Assembly (NCBI RefSeq): GCF_001921215.1 | Contig: NZ_MSIF01000011.1 | Location: 62,001-126,000, forward strand | Length of the DNA: 64,000 nt | Source of the DNA: Actinophytocola xinjiangensis | GTDB lineage: Bacteria; Actinomycetota; Actinomycetes; Mycobacteriales; Pseudonocardiaceae | Direction of reading: 5' to 3' | Position numbers and translations under genes: made by a program | Shown here: positions 1 to 7,635 of the stretch, piece after piece | How positions within the stretch are numbered: the first letter of the stretch is position 1 | Layout of the letters: each line of letters starts with the position of its first letter | Notes under the pieces: model-generated | Told to the model about the DNA's origin: nothing | Seen by the model: only the letters and a program-made list of their open reading frames with translations | Database searches by the model: none

Positions 1-914
1 GTGGAAACACCTGGCTGGGAGACAGGCGCGTTGGCCAGGCGCAGCGCGCCCCAGGCCACGGCCTGCTCGGGATCGGCGGCCAGCCGCACCGGTCTCGACA
101 GCGCCTCGGCGATCCGGCGCCCGACCATCGGCACCCGGCTGGAGCCACCGACCAGCAGCACCCGGTCGGGCGGCGCCTCGCCGGCCACCCGGACCACCAG
201 CTCCACCACCCGCGCGACGTCGGCGGCGAGCAGCCGTTCGAGGTCGGCCATGGTGAGGCCCGGCGCCGAGCCGGTGTCGACGACCTGTTCCTTGCGTACC
301 CGCGCGTCCACGTCACCGCCGAGGTGGTCGAACACCCGGTCGTCGAGGTCGTCGCCGCCCAGCGGCAGCGCGCCGTGGGCGGCGACCGTGTAGCCCGTGT
401 GGCCCGACCGGTCGCGGCGCACCACGGCCGCCTCGCAGGACGTCGCGCCGAAGTCCAGCACCAGCACCGACGCGCCGGGCTCGGGGTCGGCGCCGGCCGC
501 GGCGGCCACCGGCGCGGCGACGGTCGTGACCCGCTCGGCCAGGCCGGCGGCCGCCCGGGTCAGGACCGCGACCCGCTCCGCCGGCCAGCCGTGCGGGTGG
601 GTGAGGACCAGGTCGGCCACCGGGTCGTCCAGGTCGGCGACCGCGCGCGCCAGCACGGCCCTGACCAGGCCGGACACCGGCAGCACGATGTCGCCGACCA
701 GGACCTCACGCTCGTCGAGCCGGGTACGCAGGCGCGTCAGCAGCCGCGACGGGTCGTCGGTGGCCAGGCGACTCGCCTGGTGCCCGGCGACGAGCTGGTC
801 GTCCTTGCTCAGCAGCACGACCGACGGCGACACGGTCACCAGGCGGTCCGGTGGCCGCGCCACCACCACCGTGTGAGCACTGCCGAAGTCGACGACGACG
901 GTGACTCCAGTCAC
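1..914 (-). CDS. Hsp70-family (DnaK-like) ATPase, 3' part beyond window
   Basis: The first 304 codons of an actin-fold Hsp70-like protein; the gene runs off the left edge. The start is GTG at 914, behind an AGGGTGGG ribosome site. The three nucleotide-binding motifs of the Hsp70/actin ATPase fold are present in order: phosphate-1 (VVVDFGSAHTVVV, near residue 5), phosphate-2 (VLVLDFGATSCEAAVV, near residue 150) and the adenosine motif (RVLLVGGSSRVPMVG, near residue 260). It is more divergent than housekeeping DnaK, and no grpE or dnaJ lies nearby. Actinomycetes often carry such stand-alone Hsp70-like proteins fused to C-terminal extensions. The C-terminus is outside the window, so substrate and localisation cannot be judged. 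Confidence 0.85.
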   Translation of the reverse strand, partial: MTGVTVVVDFGSAHTVVVARPPDRLVTVSPSVVLLSKDDQLVAGHQASRLATDDPSRLLTRLRTRLDEREVLVGDIVLPVSGLVRAVLARAVADLDDPVADLVLTHPHGWPAERVAVLTRAAAGLAERVTTVAAPVAAAAGADPEPGASVLVLDFGATSCEAAVVRRDRSGHTGYTVAAHGALPLGGDDLDDRVFDHLGGDVDARVRKEQVVDTGSAPGLTMADLERLLAADVARVVELVVRVAGEAPPDRVLLVGGSSRVPMVGRRIAEALSRPVRLAADPEQAVAWGALRLANAPVSQPGVS

Positions 915-1001
915 GGCCCACCCTTTCGTCCGGAAGCCGGATCACCCTTGCATACGGCGAGGTGGGACGCGACGGTTCAGGCCGATGTCCGAACGGCTGC
1001 C

Positions 1002-1331
1002 TCAACCACGCTCGCGCTTCTGGCGGGCCTGATACTCCCTCATCCGCTTGGGGTAGCCAACCCGCTCCACCTCGTAGATCGGCATCGACCGCTTCTTGGC
1101 GAACTCGAAGGCGGCGTCCGCGCTCGAGATCCGCCGCCGCGTCCACTCCCCGTCGTGGGCCACCAGCAGCACGGTCGTCTCGGTGACGTGGGTCCTCGGC
1201 TCGACGAACGCCTCGACCCCCCGCCGGCTCGACGCCCACTCGTCGAGGTGTGTCGTGTCCTGCTTGCTTGCTGTCCGGACCTGACCCGATCCGCTCTTTC
1301 GCTTCTTGCGCAGCGAGTCGAAAACGCCCAC
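1002..1331 (-). CDS. Conserved small actinobacterial protein of unknown function
   Basis: A 109-residue basic protein. The start is GTG at 1331, behind a clear ACGGAGGAG site; the upstream extension of the same frame to 1469 has no coding character. It opens GVFDSLRKKRK and ends in a charged helix rich in Arg and Lys. The middle (TTVLLVAHDGEWTRRR, then a segment ending KKRSMPIYEVERVGYPKRM) resembles small proteins that some actinobacterial annotations call oxidoreductases. No cofactor motif is visible, so I do not assign a function. It is divergent from lpdA and shares a 152-bp intergenic region with it. Confidence 0.75.
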   Translation of the reverse strand: MGVFDSLRKKRKSGSGQVRTASKQDTTHLDEWASSRRGVEAFVEPRTHVTETTVLLVAHDGEWTRRRISSADAAFEFAKKRSMPIYEVERVGYPKRMREYQARQKRERG

Positions 1332-1483
1332 GGCGGCTCCTCCGTAGCAGAAAGTCGTGTCCCTATTGTGCCTGTCCGGCCACTTCGCAAGCGTCTCGCA
1401 CGAAGTGACAAGATGATGTGTGGTGGCGGTGTCAAGACCGGAGGCACCGCGCGCCGAAGCGCCAAGCATGTCAAGGAGACCCC

Positions 1484-2854
1484 GTGACTGATACCTCCGC
1501 TGACCTCGTGATCCTGGGCGGCGGCTCTGGTGGCTACGCGTGCGCGTTCCGCGCGGCCGGCCTGGGCAAGTCGGTGATCCTGGTCGAGAAGGACAAGCTC
1601 GGCGGCACCTGCCTGCACCGGGGCTGCATCCCGACCAAGGCGCTGCTGCACGCCGCCGAGGTCGCGGACCTGGCCCGCGAGGGCGACCAGTTCGGGGTGA
1701 AGTCCTCGCTGGAGGGCGTGGACATCGCGGGGGTCAACTCCTACAAGGACGGTGTGGTCGGCGGCCTGTTCAAGGGCCTGCAGGGTCTGGCCAAGGCCAA
1801 CAAGGTCACCGTCGTGTCCGGCCAGGGCACGTTCGTGGCGCCCAACGCCGTCGAGGTCGACGGCCAGCGCTACACCGGCACCGACGTGGTGCTCGCCACC
1901 GGCTCCTACGCCCGCACCCTGCCCGGCCTGGACATCGGCGGCCGGATCATCACCAGCGACCAGGCGGTGAACCTGGACCACATCCCGGCCAGCGTCGTCG
2001 TGCTCGGCGGCGGGGTCATCGGCGTGGAGCTCGCCAGCGTGTGGCGGTCCTTCGGCGCGGACGTGACGATCGTCGAGGCGCTGCCGAGGCTGGTGCCGCT
2101 GGAGGACGAGTGGGCGTCCAAGCAGCTGGAGCGCGCGTTCCGCAAGCGCGGGATCAAGTACAAGACGGGGGTGCGGTTCACCGGCGCCACCCAGACCGAG
2201 TCCAACGTCACCGTGTCGCTGGAGTCCGGCGAGACGATCGAGGCGGAGACTCTGTTGGTGGCGGTCGGCCGCGGCCCCAACAGCGCCGGCCACGGGTTCG
2301 AGGAGGCCGGTATCGCGATGGAGCGCGGTTTCGTGCTCACCGACGAGCGGCAGCGCACCAATCTCGACCACGTGTACGCCGTCGGTGACATCGTGCCCGG
2401 CCTGCAGCTGGCGCACCGCGGCTTCCAGCAGGGCATCCTCGTCGCCGAGCTGATCGCGGGCCTCGACCCGAAGCCGATCGACGAGGCCGGTATCCCCCGG
2501 GTCACCTACTGCAAGCCGGAGGTCGCGTCCGTCGGGCTGACCGAGGCGCAGGCCAAGGAGCGTTTCGGCGGCGCCGAGACCTACACCTACGCGTTGAGCG
2601 GCAACGGAAAGAGCCAGATCCTCAAGACCTCGGGCGGCGTGAAGCTGGTGAAGGCGCCCGACGGTCCCGTGGTCGGTGTGACGATGGTCGGCGACCGGGT
2701 CGGCGAGCTTGTCGGCGAGGCGCAGCTGATCTACAACTGGGAGGCGTACCCCGAGGACGTGGCGCCGCTCATCCATGCCCACCCCACCCAGACCGAGGCG
2801 CTCGGCGAGGCCTTCCTCGCCCTGGCCGGCAAGCCACTGCACGTGCACGGCTGA
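1484..2854 (+). CDS. lpdA: Dihydrolipoyl dehydrogenase (E3)
   Basis: The FAD flavoprotein that reoxidises dihydrolipoyl groups of the 2-oxoacid dehydrogenase complexes with NAD+. The 456-residue length is typical. The N-terminal FAD motif is GGGSGG (residues 12-17). The redox disulfide is C43/C48 in GGTCLHRGCIPTKA. A second dinucleotide motif lies in VVVLGGGVIGVE, and the C-terminal catalytic His-Glu pair sits in HAHPTQTEALGEA. The start is GTG at 1484, with AAGGAGA 5 nt upstream; earlier in-frame ATGs lack a ribosome site. It lies 30 bp ahead of sucB and probably shares its transcript. Confidence 0.97.
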   Translation: MTDTSADLVILGGGSGGYACAFRAAGLGKSVILVEKDKLGGTCLHRGCIPTKALLHAAEVADLAREGDQFGVKSSLEGVDIAGVNSYKDGVVGGLFKGLQGLAKANKVTVVSGQGTFVAPNAVEVDGQRYTGTDVVLATGSYARTLPGLDIGGRIITSDQAVNLDHIPASVVVLGGGVIGVELASVWRSFGADVTIVEALPRLVPLEDEWASKQLERAFRKRGIKYKTGVRFTGATQTESNVTVSLESGETIEAETLLVAVGRGPNSAGHGFEEAGIAMERGFVLTDERQRTNLDHVYAVGDIVPGLQLAHRGFQQGILVAELIAGLDPKPIDEAGIPRVTYCKPEVASVGLTEAQAKERFGGAETYTYALSGNGKSQILKTSGGVKLVKAPDGPVVGVTMVGDRVGELVGEAQLIYNWEAYPEDVAPLIHAHPTQTEALGEAFLALAGKPLHVHG

Positions 2855-2884
2855 AGCCACGAGTACAAGGAGTCAGCGAAGATC

Positions 2885-4219
2885 ATGGCGTTCTCCGTCC
2901 AGATGCCGGCGCTCGGCGAAAGTGTCACCGAGGGCACCGTCACCCGGTGGCTCAAGCAGGTCGGCGACACCGTCGAGGTCGACGAGCCGTTGCTGGAGGT
3001 CTCGACCGACAAGGTCGACACCGAGATCCCGTCGCCGGTCGCCGGTACCGTGCTGGAGATCACCGCCGGTGAGGACGAGACCGTCGAGGTCGGCGGCCAG
3101 CTCGCCGTCGTGGGCTCCGGTGCCCCGGCCGCCGCGCCGGCCCCCGCGCCCGAGCCGGCCCCGGCACCCACGCCTCCCCCGGCGCCCGCGCCCACCCCGC
3201 CGCCGGCCGCCGCGCCCGCGCCCGCGCCTGCTCCCGCGCCGACGCCCCCGCCGAAGCAGGAGGCCCCCAGGCCAGCCGCCGCGAGCGGTGACGCCCCGTA
3301 CGTGACGCCGCTGGTGCGCAAGCTCGCCGCCGAGCACGGCGTCGACCTGTCGACCGTCACGGGTTCCGGTGTCGGCGGGCGGATCCGCAAGCAGGACGTG
3401 CTGGCCGCGGCCGAGGCCGCCAAGGCACCGGCCCCCGCCCCCGCGCCGGCCGCGCCAAGGACCGCCCCGGCGGCGGCCCCGGCACCGCAGGCCGACCTGC
3501 GCGGCAAGACCGAGAAGATGAGCCGGCTGCGCCAGACGGTGTCCCGGCGGATGGTCGAGTCGCTGCAGACGGCCGCGCAGCTCACCCAGGTCGTCGAGGT
3601 CGACGTGACCAGGATCGCGAAGCTGCGGTCGCGGGCCAAGGCGACCTTCGAGCAGCGCGAGGGCGTCAAGCTCACGTTCCTGCCGTTCTTCGCCAAGGCG
3701 ACGGTCGAGGCGCTCAAGGTCCACCCGAAGCTGAACGCGTCGATCAACGACGAGACCAAGGAGGTGACCTACCACGCCGCCGAGCACCTCGGCATCGCGG
3801 TGGACACCGACCGTGGTCTGCTGTCCCCGGCGATCCACAGCGCCGGTGACCTCAGCGTCGCCGGGCTCGCGCACAAGATCGCCGACCTGGCCGACCGGAC
3901 CAGGGCCAACAAGGTCGCCCCGGACGAGCTGTTCGGCGCCACGTTCACGCTGACCAACCTCGGCAGCCAGGGCGCGCTGTTCGACACGCCGATCATCCCG
4001 CAGCCGCAGGTCGGCATCCTGGGGATCGGGCTGGTCGTCAAGCGCCCGGTCGTGATCACCGACGCCGACGGCAACGACACGATCGCCGTGCGGTCCATGG
4101 CCTACCTCGCGCTGACCTACGACCACCGCCTGGTGGACGGGGCCGACGCCGGGCGGTTCCTCTCCACGATCAAGAACCGCCTCCAGGAAGGCAACTTCGA
4201 GGGCGACCTGGGCCTGTAA
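2885..4219 (+). CDS. sucB: Dihydrolipoamide acyltransferase (E2) of 2-oxoacid dehydrogenase complexes
   Basis: The core acyltransferase, 444 residues. There is a single N-terminal lipoyl domain with the lipoylated lysine at K43 ([10 protein letters not shown]). A Pro/Ala-rich linker (about residues 82-130) follows, then a peripheral-subunit binding domain (about 139-175, [11 protein letters not shown]), a second Pro/Ala linker and the catalytic domain ending with HRLVDG (His near residue 417 with Asp). Mycobacterial DlaT is longer and carries two lipoyl domains, so this one is the short form. In actinobacteria the protein annotated SucB commonly serves pyruvate as well as 2-oxoglutarate dehydrogenase. 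The only E1 in the window is AceE at 33361. It is followed at 2 bp by the TIGR01777 gene. Confidence 0.93.
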   Translation: MAFSVQMPALGESVTEGTVTRWLKQVGDTVEVDEPLLEVSTDKVDTEIPSPVAGTVLEITAGEDETVEVGGQLAVVGSGAPAAAPAPAPEPAPAPTPPPAPAPTPPPAAAPAPAPAPAPTPPPKQEAPRPAAASGDAPYVTPLVRKLAAEHGVDLSTVTGSGVGGRIRKQDVLAAAEAAKAPAPAPAPAAPRTAPAAAPAPQADLRGKTEKMSRLRQTVSRRMVESLQTAAQLTQVVEVDVTRIAKLRSRAKATFEQREGVKLTFLPFFAKATVEALKVHPKLNASINDETKEVTYHAAEHLGIAVDTDRGLLSPAIHSAGDLSVAGLAHKIADLADRTRANKVAPDELFGATFTLTNLGSQGALFDTPIIPQPQVGILGIGLVVKRPVVITDADGNDTIAVRSMAYLALTYDHRLVDGADAGRFLSTIKNRLQEGNFEGDLGL

Positions 4220-4221
4220 CG

Positions 4222-5109
4222 ATGCGCGTCGTGGTCGCCGGCTCCTCCGGCCTCGTCGGGTCGGCACTGGTCGACGCGCTGAACTCGGCCGGCCACGAGG
4301 TCACCAGGCTGGTCCGGCGCCCCGCGCGGGCGCCGGACGAGCGGACCTGGGACCCGCCGGCCGGCCGGGTCGACGGCGACGTGCTGAGCGGCGCGGACGC
4401 CGTGGTGAACCTGTGCGGCGCCCCGATCGCGGGGCGTCGCTGGAGCCACGCCCGCAAGCAGGTGTTGCTCAACAGCCGGGTGGAGCCGACCGAGGTGCTG
4501 GCCGCCTCGGTCGCCGAGCACGGCGTCCCGGTGCTGGTCAACGCCTCGGCGGTGGGCTACTACGGTGACGGCGGCGACCGGGTCCTCGACGAGTCGGCCG
4601 AGGCCGGCCTGGGGTTCCTCGCCGGCCTGTGCACCGACTGGGAGGACGCCACCCGCCGCGCCACCGAGGCCGGCACGCGGGTGGTGCGGCTGCGCACCGG
4701 GCACGTGCTGTCCGGGCGGGGCGGGCTGCTCGGCCTGCTGCGGCCGCTGTTCTGGCTGGCGCTGGGCGGGCGGCTGGGCGACGGCCGCCAGTACATGCCG
4801 TGGATCACGCTGGCCGACCACGTCGCGGCGATCCGCTTCGCGCTGACCGAGGACGGCCTCGCCGGCCCGGTCAACTCCTGCTCGCCGCACCCGGTGACGA
4901 ACCTGGAGTTCACCCGGGCGCTGGGTCGGGCGCTGGGCCGGCCGGCACCGTGGTTCGTGCCGGGGCCGGCGCTGCGACTGGCGATCGGCGAGGACGGCGG
5001 CGAGATCCTCTACAGCCAGCGGACCGTGCCGAAGGCGTTGACCGACAACGGTTTCGTGTTCGGCAACCCCCGGCTGGAGGACGGGCTGCGGGCGGCGCTG
5101 CGCGGGTGA
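4222..5109 (+). CDS. TIGR01777-family NAD(P)-dependent epimerase-like protein
   Basis: A 295-residue extended short-chain dehydrogenase/epimerase-fold protein. The N-terminus carries the Rossmann motif in [18 protein letters not shown]. The family pattern continues with [13 protein letters not shown] and [17 protein letters not shown], and ends with the short DUF1731-type tail ([16 protein letters not shown]). The family is widespread, and its reaction is not established. It starts 2 bp after sucB and precedes lipB by 53 bp; this sucB - TIGR01777 - lipB order recurs in actinobacteria and suggests co-transcription with lipoate metabolism. Confidence 0.88.
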   Translation: MRVVVAGSSGLVGSALVDALNSAGHEVTRLVRRPARAPDERTWDPPAGRVDGDVLSGADAVVNLCGAPIAGRRWSHARKQVLLNSRVEPTEVLAASVAEHGVPVLVNASAVGYYGDGGDRVLDESAEAGLGFLAGLCTDWEDATRRATEAGTRVVRLRTGHVLSGRGGLLGLLRPLFWLALGGRLGDGRQYMPWITLADHVAAIRFALTEDGLAGPVNSCSPHPVTNLEFTRALGRALGRPAPWFVPGPALRLAIGEDGGEILYSQRTVPKALTDNGFVFGNPRLEDGLRAALRG

Positions 5110-5148
5110 GTCCGGTCCGGGTGGACGTCGCCGGCGCGCCGAACGGCG

Positions 5149-5154
5149 TAGGGT
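5149..5154 (+). promoter_or_regulatory. Putative -10 hexamer of leaderless lipB
   Basis: TAGGGT lies 8 nt before the GTG at 5163. No Shine-Dalgarno sequence intervenes, as expected when transcription starts at the initiation codon. Inference from position and motif only. Confidence 0.4.
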
Positions 5155-5162
5155 CGGGAACC

Positions 5163-5903
5163 GTGGCTCAACGTTCCTGCCGCGCGTCCAGCGCCGCCAT
5201 GCACCTCCGTGATCTCGGCACGATCGACTACCAGCAGGCGTGGGACCTGCAACGTGAGCTGGCCCGCGAGCGGGCGGCGTCCGACGACGCCCCGGACACG
5301 CTGCTGCTGCTGGAGCACCCGTCGGTGTACACGGCCGGCAAGCGCACCGAGCCCGACGAGCGTCCCGACGACGGCACGCCGGTCGTCGACGTCGACCGCG
5401 GCGGCAAGATCACCTGGCATGGTCCGGGTCAGCTGGTCGGCTACCCGATCGTCAAGCTGGCCGACCCGGTGGACGTCGTCGCGTTCGTGCGGCGGCTGGA
5501 GCAGGCGCTGATCGCGGTGTGTGACGACCTGGGTCTGGCGACCGGTCGGGTCGAGGGCCGCAGCGGGGTGTGGCGCGCGGCCGACGACCAGCGGCCGGAA
5601 CGCAAGATCGCCGCCATCGGCATCCGCGTGCAGGGCGGGGTGACCATGCACGGCTTCGAGATCAACTGTGACGCCGACCTGGCCGCGTTCGACCACATCG
5701 TCCCGTGCGGCATCCGCGACGCCGGGGTGACGTCGCTGTCGCTGGAGCTGGGCCGGCAGGTCACCGTCGAGGAGGTCCGGCCGCTGGCGCAGCGGCACGT
5801 GCCGGCCGCCCTGGACGGTTCGCTGCCGGTGGTCGACCGGTGGCTGCCGCGCTGGACCCCGACCAGCCCCGGCGTGGACTTCGAGCTGGCGCCGCAACCC
5901 TGA
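5163..5903 (+). CDS. lipB: Lipoyl(octanoyl) transferase
   Basis: Transfers octanoyl groups from acyl-ACP to apo-domains such as K43 of SucB; LipA (10254) then inserts sulfur. The family blocks are all present: [34 protein letters not shown] (the HGPGQ signature), KIAAIGIRV with its catalytic lysine, and FDHIVPCGI with the catalytic cysteine. I chose GTG 5163 (246 residues) over ATG 5199 because a TAGGGT hexamer sits 8 nt upstream and the resulting N-terminus (AQRSCRASS) looks like that of related actinobacterial LipB proteins. The frame is open further upstream, but only as a shadow of the preceding gene. Confidence 0.93.
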   Translation: MAQRSCRASSAAMHLRDLGTIDYQQAWDLQRELARERAASDDAPDTLLLLEHPSVYTAGKRTEPDERPDDGTPVVDVDRGGKITWHGPGQLVGYPIVKLADPVDVVAFVRRLEQALIAVCDDLGLATGRVEGRSGVWRAADDQRPERKIAAIGIRVQGGVTMHGFEINCDADLAAFDHIVPCGIRDAGVTSLSLELGRQVTVEEVRPLAQRHVPAALDGSLPVVDRWLPRWTPTSPGVDFELAPQP

Positions 5904-5935
5904 CGTCACCGCCCGGGGTCGCGCGGCCCCGGGCC

Positions 5936-6601
5936 TTACCAGGCCACCGCGAGGTGGATGCGCACCGGCTTGGCCGGCAGCCCGTCCTGGGCCCCGTCCT
6001 TGATGCCGGCGGCGACGATCCGGTCGAGGGTGTCCATGCCGTACACGACGCGGCCGAGCACGGTGTACGCCGGCGCGATGTTGGCGTGCGAGTGGACGAA
6101 GAAGAACTGGCTCCCGTTGGTGTCCGGGCCCTGGTTGCCCATGGCGATGGTGCCGCGCGGGTAGGTCTCCTGGCCGGTCACCTCGTCGGCGAACCGGTAG
6201 CCGGGGCCGCCGACCTCGACCTCGACGATGTCGCCGCACTGCAGCACGCCCAGCCGCGCGCTGTTGGTCAGCCGCCAGCACTGGGTCTGGTTGTAGAACA
6301 GGTTGCGCGCGAGGTGGGCGAAGTTGTGCACCGCGCAGGGCGCGTTGCTCCGGTCCAGTTCGGCGACCACCGGCCCGTAGTTGGTGGCCAGGACCGCCGT
6401 GACGGTGCCGCGCGCGGCGGCCCGGGGGCTGGGCGCGGTGACCGGCTTGGCGGCCGGCTTGTCCGGGGTGGGGATGAACTCGCAGCGCACGGCCGGCCGG
6501 TCGCCCCCGGCGGGGGCCGGGTCGGCGGTGGCGGTGGCTGGTGCCAGCCCCAACGCGGTGAGCAGGACGGTCAGGACGGCGACGACACGAGCAGGGTTCA
6601 T
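5936..6601 (-). CDS. Secreted cyclophilin-type peptidyl-prolyl isomerase
   Basis: A 221-residue exported cyclophilin. A signal peptide occupies roughly residues 1-27 (hydrophobic VVAVLTVLLTALGLAPATATA). The cyclophilin core shows NFAHLARNLFYNQTQCWR, GTIAMGNQGPDTNGSQFFF and YTVLGRVVYGMDTLDRI. FFF replaces the FFI of canonical enzymes and the core is short. I start at ATG 6601 rather than GTG 6610 because a TAGCGT hexamer lies exactly 7 nt upstream of 6601. It is convergent with lipB, with 32 bp between stops. Confidence 0.88.
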   Translation of the reverse strand: MNPARVVAVLTVLLTALGLAPATATADPAPAGGDRPAVRCEFIPTPDKPAAKPVTAPSPRAAARGTVTAVLATNYGPVVAELDRSNAPCAVHNFAHLARNLFYNQTQCWRLTNSARLGVLQCGDIVEVEVGGPGYRFADEVTGQETYPRGTIAMGNQGPDTNGSQFFFVHSHANIAPAYTVLGRVVYGMDTLDRIVAAGIKDGAQDGLPAKPVRIHLAVAW

Positions 6602-6608
6602 GAACGGC

Positions 6609-6614
6609 ACGCTA
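6609..6614 (-). promoter_or_regulatory. Putative -10 hexamer of leaderless cyclophilin gene
   Basis: On the minus strand TAGCGT lies 7 nt before ATG 6601, with no ribosome-binding site between. The same hexamer recurs before three other start codons in the window (14525, 51875 and 51939). Confidence 0.4.
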
Positions 6615-6632
6615 TCGGCGGGTGGCCGTCCG

Positions 6633-7235
6633 TCAACCCCCGCGCCGCATCCCGTTCATGACGGCGACGACGGTTCGGGAGACGTCGGCGGCGGTCGCCT
6701 TGGGGTCGGTGGCGCTGGCGATGGTCTCGGCGCCGGCGTGCAGGGCGCCGAACAGGATCCGCGCGGTCACCTCGACGGGCAGCGGCTCGATCTCCTCGGC
6801 GGCGACCAGTGCCTCGACGGCGGCGCGGACCAGGCCGTAGCTGCGGTGTTCCTCGGCCTCGCGCCAGCGTTCCCAGCCCATCACGACCGGGGCCTCGTGG
6901 ATGACGATGCGCTGGTAGGAGGGTTCGAGGCAGACCCGGACGTAGGCCTGGATGCCGGCCATGGCGCGTTCCCAGGCGGTGCCGTCGCCGTCCATGATCG
7001 AGGTGAGCCGGTCCATGGCGGTGGTCTCGACGAGGTCGAAGGCCGCTTCGAACAGGGCCTGCTTACCGCTGAAATGGTGGTACAGCGCGCCTTTCGTGAC
7101 CCGCGCCCGCTTGACGATCGCGTCGAGCGAGGTGCCGGCGTAGCCGCGTTTGGTGAACAGCTCCAGGGCCGACTCGACCAGCGCGTGTCGGGTGGACTCG
7201 GTGTAGTCGACCCGTCTTGACCTCATTGTCACCAC
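6633..7235 (-). CDS. TetR-family transcriptional repressor
   Basis: A 200-residue TetR regulator. Its N-terminal helix-turn-helix covers roughly residues 12-58 (ALVESALELFTKRGYAGTSL, then AIVKRARVTKGALYHHFSGK); the C-terminal half is an all-helical ligand domain of unknown specificity. I chose GTG 7235 because a TACGGT hexamer lies 6 nt upstream; ATG 7226 is the alternative. Two near-identical 17-bp palindromes (7263-7299) lie between it and the divergent gene at 7330 and are the likely autoregulatory operators. Confidence 0.9.
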   Translation of the reverse strand: MVTMRSRRVDYTESTRHALVESALELFTKRGYAGTSLDAIVKRARVTKGALYHHFSGKQALFEAAFDLVETTAMDRLTSIMDGDGTAWERAMAGIQAYVRVCLEPSYQRIVIHEAPVVMGWERWREAEEHRSYGLVRAAVEALVAAEEIEPLPVEVTARILFGALHAGAETIASATDPKATAADVSRTVVAVMNGMRRGG

Positions 7236-7241
7236 GCTCAC

Positions 7242-7247
7242 ACCGTA
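7242..7247 (-). promoter_or_regulatory. Putative -10 hexamer of the TetR gene
   Basis: On the minus strand TACGGT is 6 nt before GTG 7235. The twin palindromes begin 16 bp further upstream, over the expected -35 region, so a bound repressor would block this promoter. Confidence 0.4.
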
Positions 7248-7262
7248 CGACAGATCCGGTCC

Positions 7263-7279
7263 ACATACCGGTGGTATGT
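7263..7279. promoter_or_regulatory. TetR-type operator, copy 1
   Basis: A perfect 7-bp inverted repeat, ACATACC / GGTATGT, around a 3-bp centre (GGT). Size and symmetry fit a TetR-family half-site pair. It lies in the divergent intergenic region. Confidence 0.75.
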
Positions 7280-7282
7280 TGG

Positions 7283-7299
7283 ACATACCGATGGTATGT
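7283..7299. promoter_or_regulatory. TetR-type operator, copy 2
   Basis: The same ACATACC / GGTATGT arms around GAT. Its centre is exactly 20 bp from that of copy 1, about two helical turns, which would put two repressor dimers on one face of the DNA. Confidence 0.75.
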
Positions 7300-7329
7300 C
7301 GAAGACTGACGGTATATCAGGGGGTTGTC

Positions 7330-7596
7330 ATGGGGTGGACGGAGCACTACCAGCGGCAGGACGCTCTGGATCGGGTCGTGGCGAGCGGGCGGATGTTCGT
7401 GCCCGAGGGGTTCGCCGACGAGGGGGAGGTTCTGCTGGCGTTGCGGTACCGGTGGTCCCTTCAGCTGGCCGGGCGGATGGAGATGGCCGTGCACACCGGC
7501 GGGGACCTGCGCGAGGCCTGGGAGTCGGCCGCCGAGGCCAACCCCGGGTTGCGGCGGTTGCTGGACGCCCACGTCGGGCATCCCGCTCTGGCCTGA
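7330..7596 (+). CDS. Small conserved hypothetical protein, probable TetR target
   Basis: An 88-residue soluble protein from ATG 7330, behind a GGGGG stretch. The upstream in-frame extension runs through the operators and is not coding. It opens GWTEHYQRQDALDRVV and has a predicted helical pattern throughout, without membrane segment, cysteine cluster or recognised domain. I do not recognise the family. Its divergent position across the twin TetR operators makes it the obvious regulated gene. Its 3' end forms one arm of a 17-bp hairpin. Confidence 0.65.
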   Translation: MGWTEHYQRQDALDRVVASGRMFVPEGFADEGEVLLALRYRWSLQLAGRMEMAVHTGGDLREAWESAAEANPGLRRLLDAHVGHPALA

Positions 7597-7611
7597 GCGG
7601 GATGCCCGACG
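7572..7611. terminator. Bidirectional terminator hairpin overlapping a gene end
   Basis: A 17-bp perfect inverted repeat (7572-7588 with 7595-7611) around a 6-nt loop. The left arm is the last codons of the gene at 7330, whose stop is 7594-7596. It lies between convergent genes and would serve both strands, although no T-run follows. Confidence 0.7.
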
Positions 7612-7635
7612 ACGACACAGGGCCCGACGCGCCGA

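Noticed and set aside
7461-7635. C-terminal extension of the M14 peptidase as listed by the uninterrupted frame
   Set aside because: It crosses a strong terminator and the antisense gene, and the family-like C-terminus is found in the neighbouring frame.
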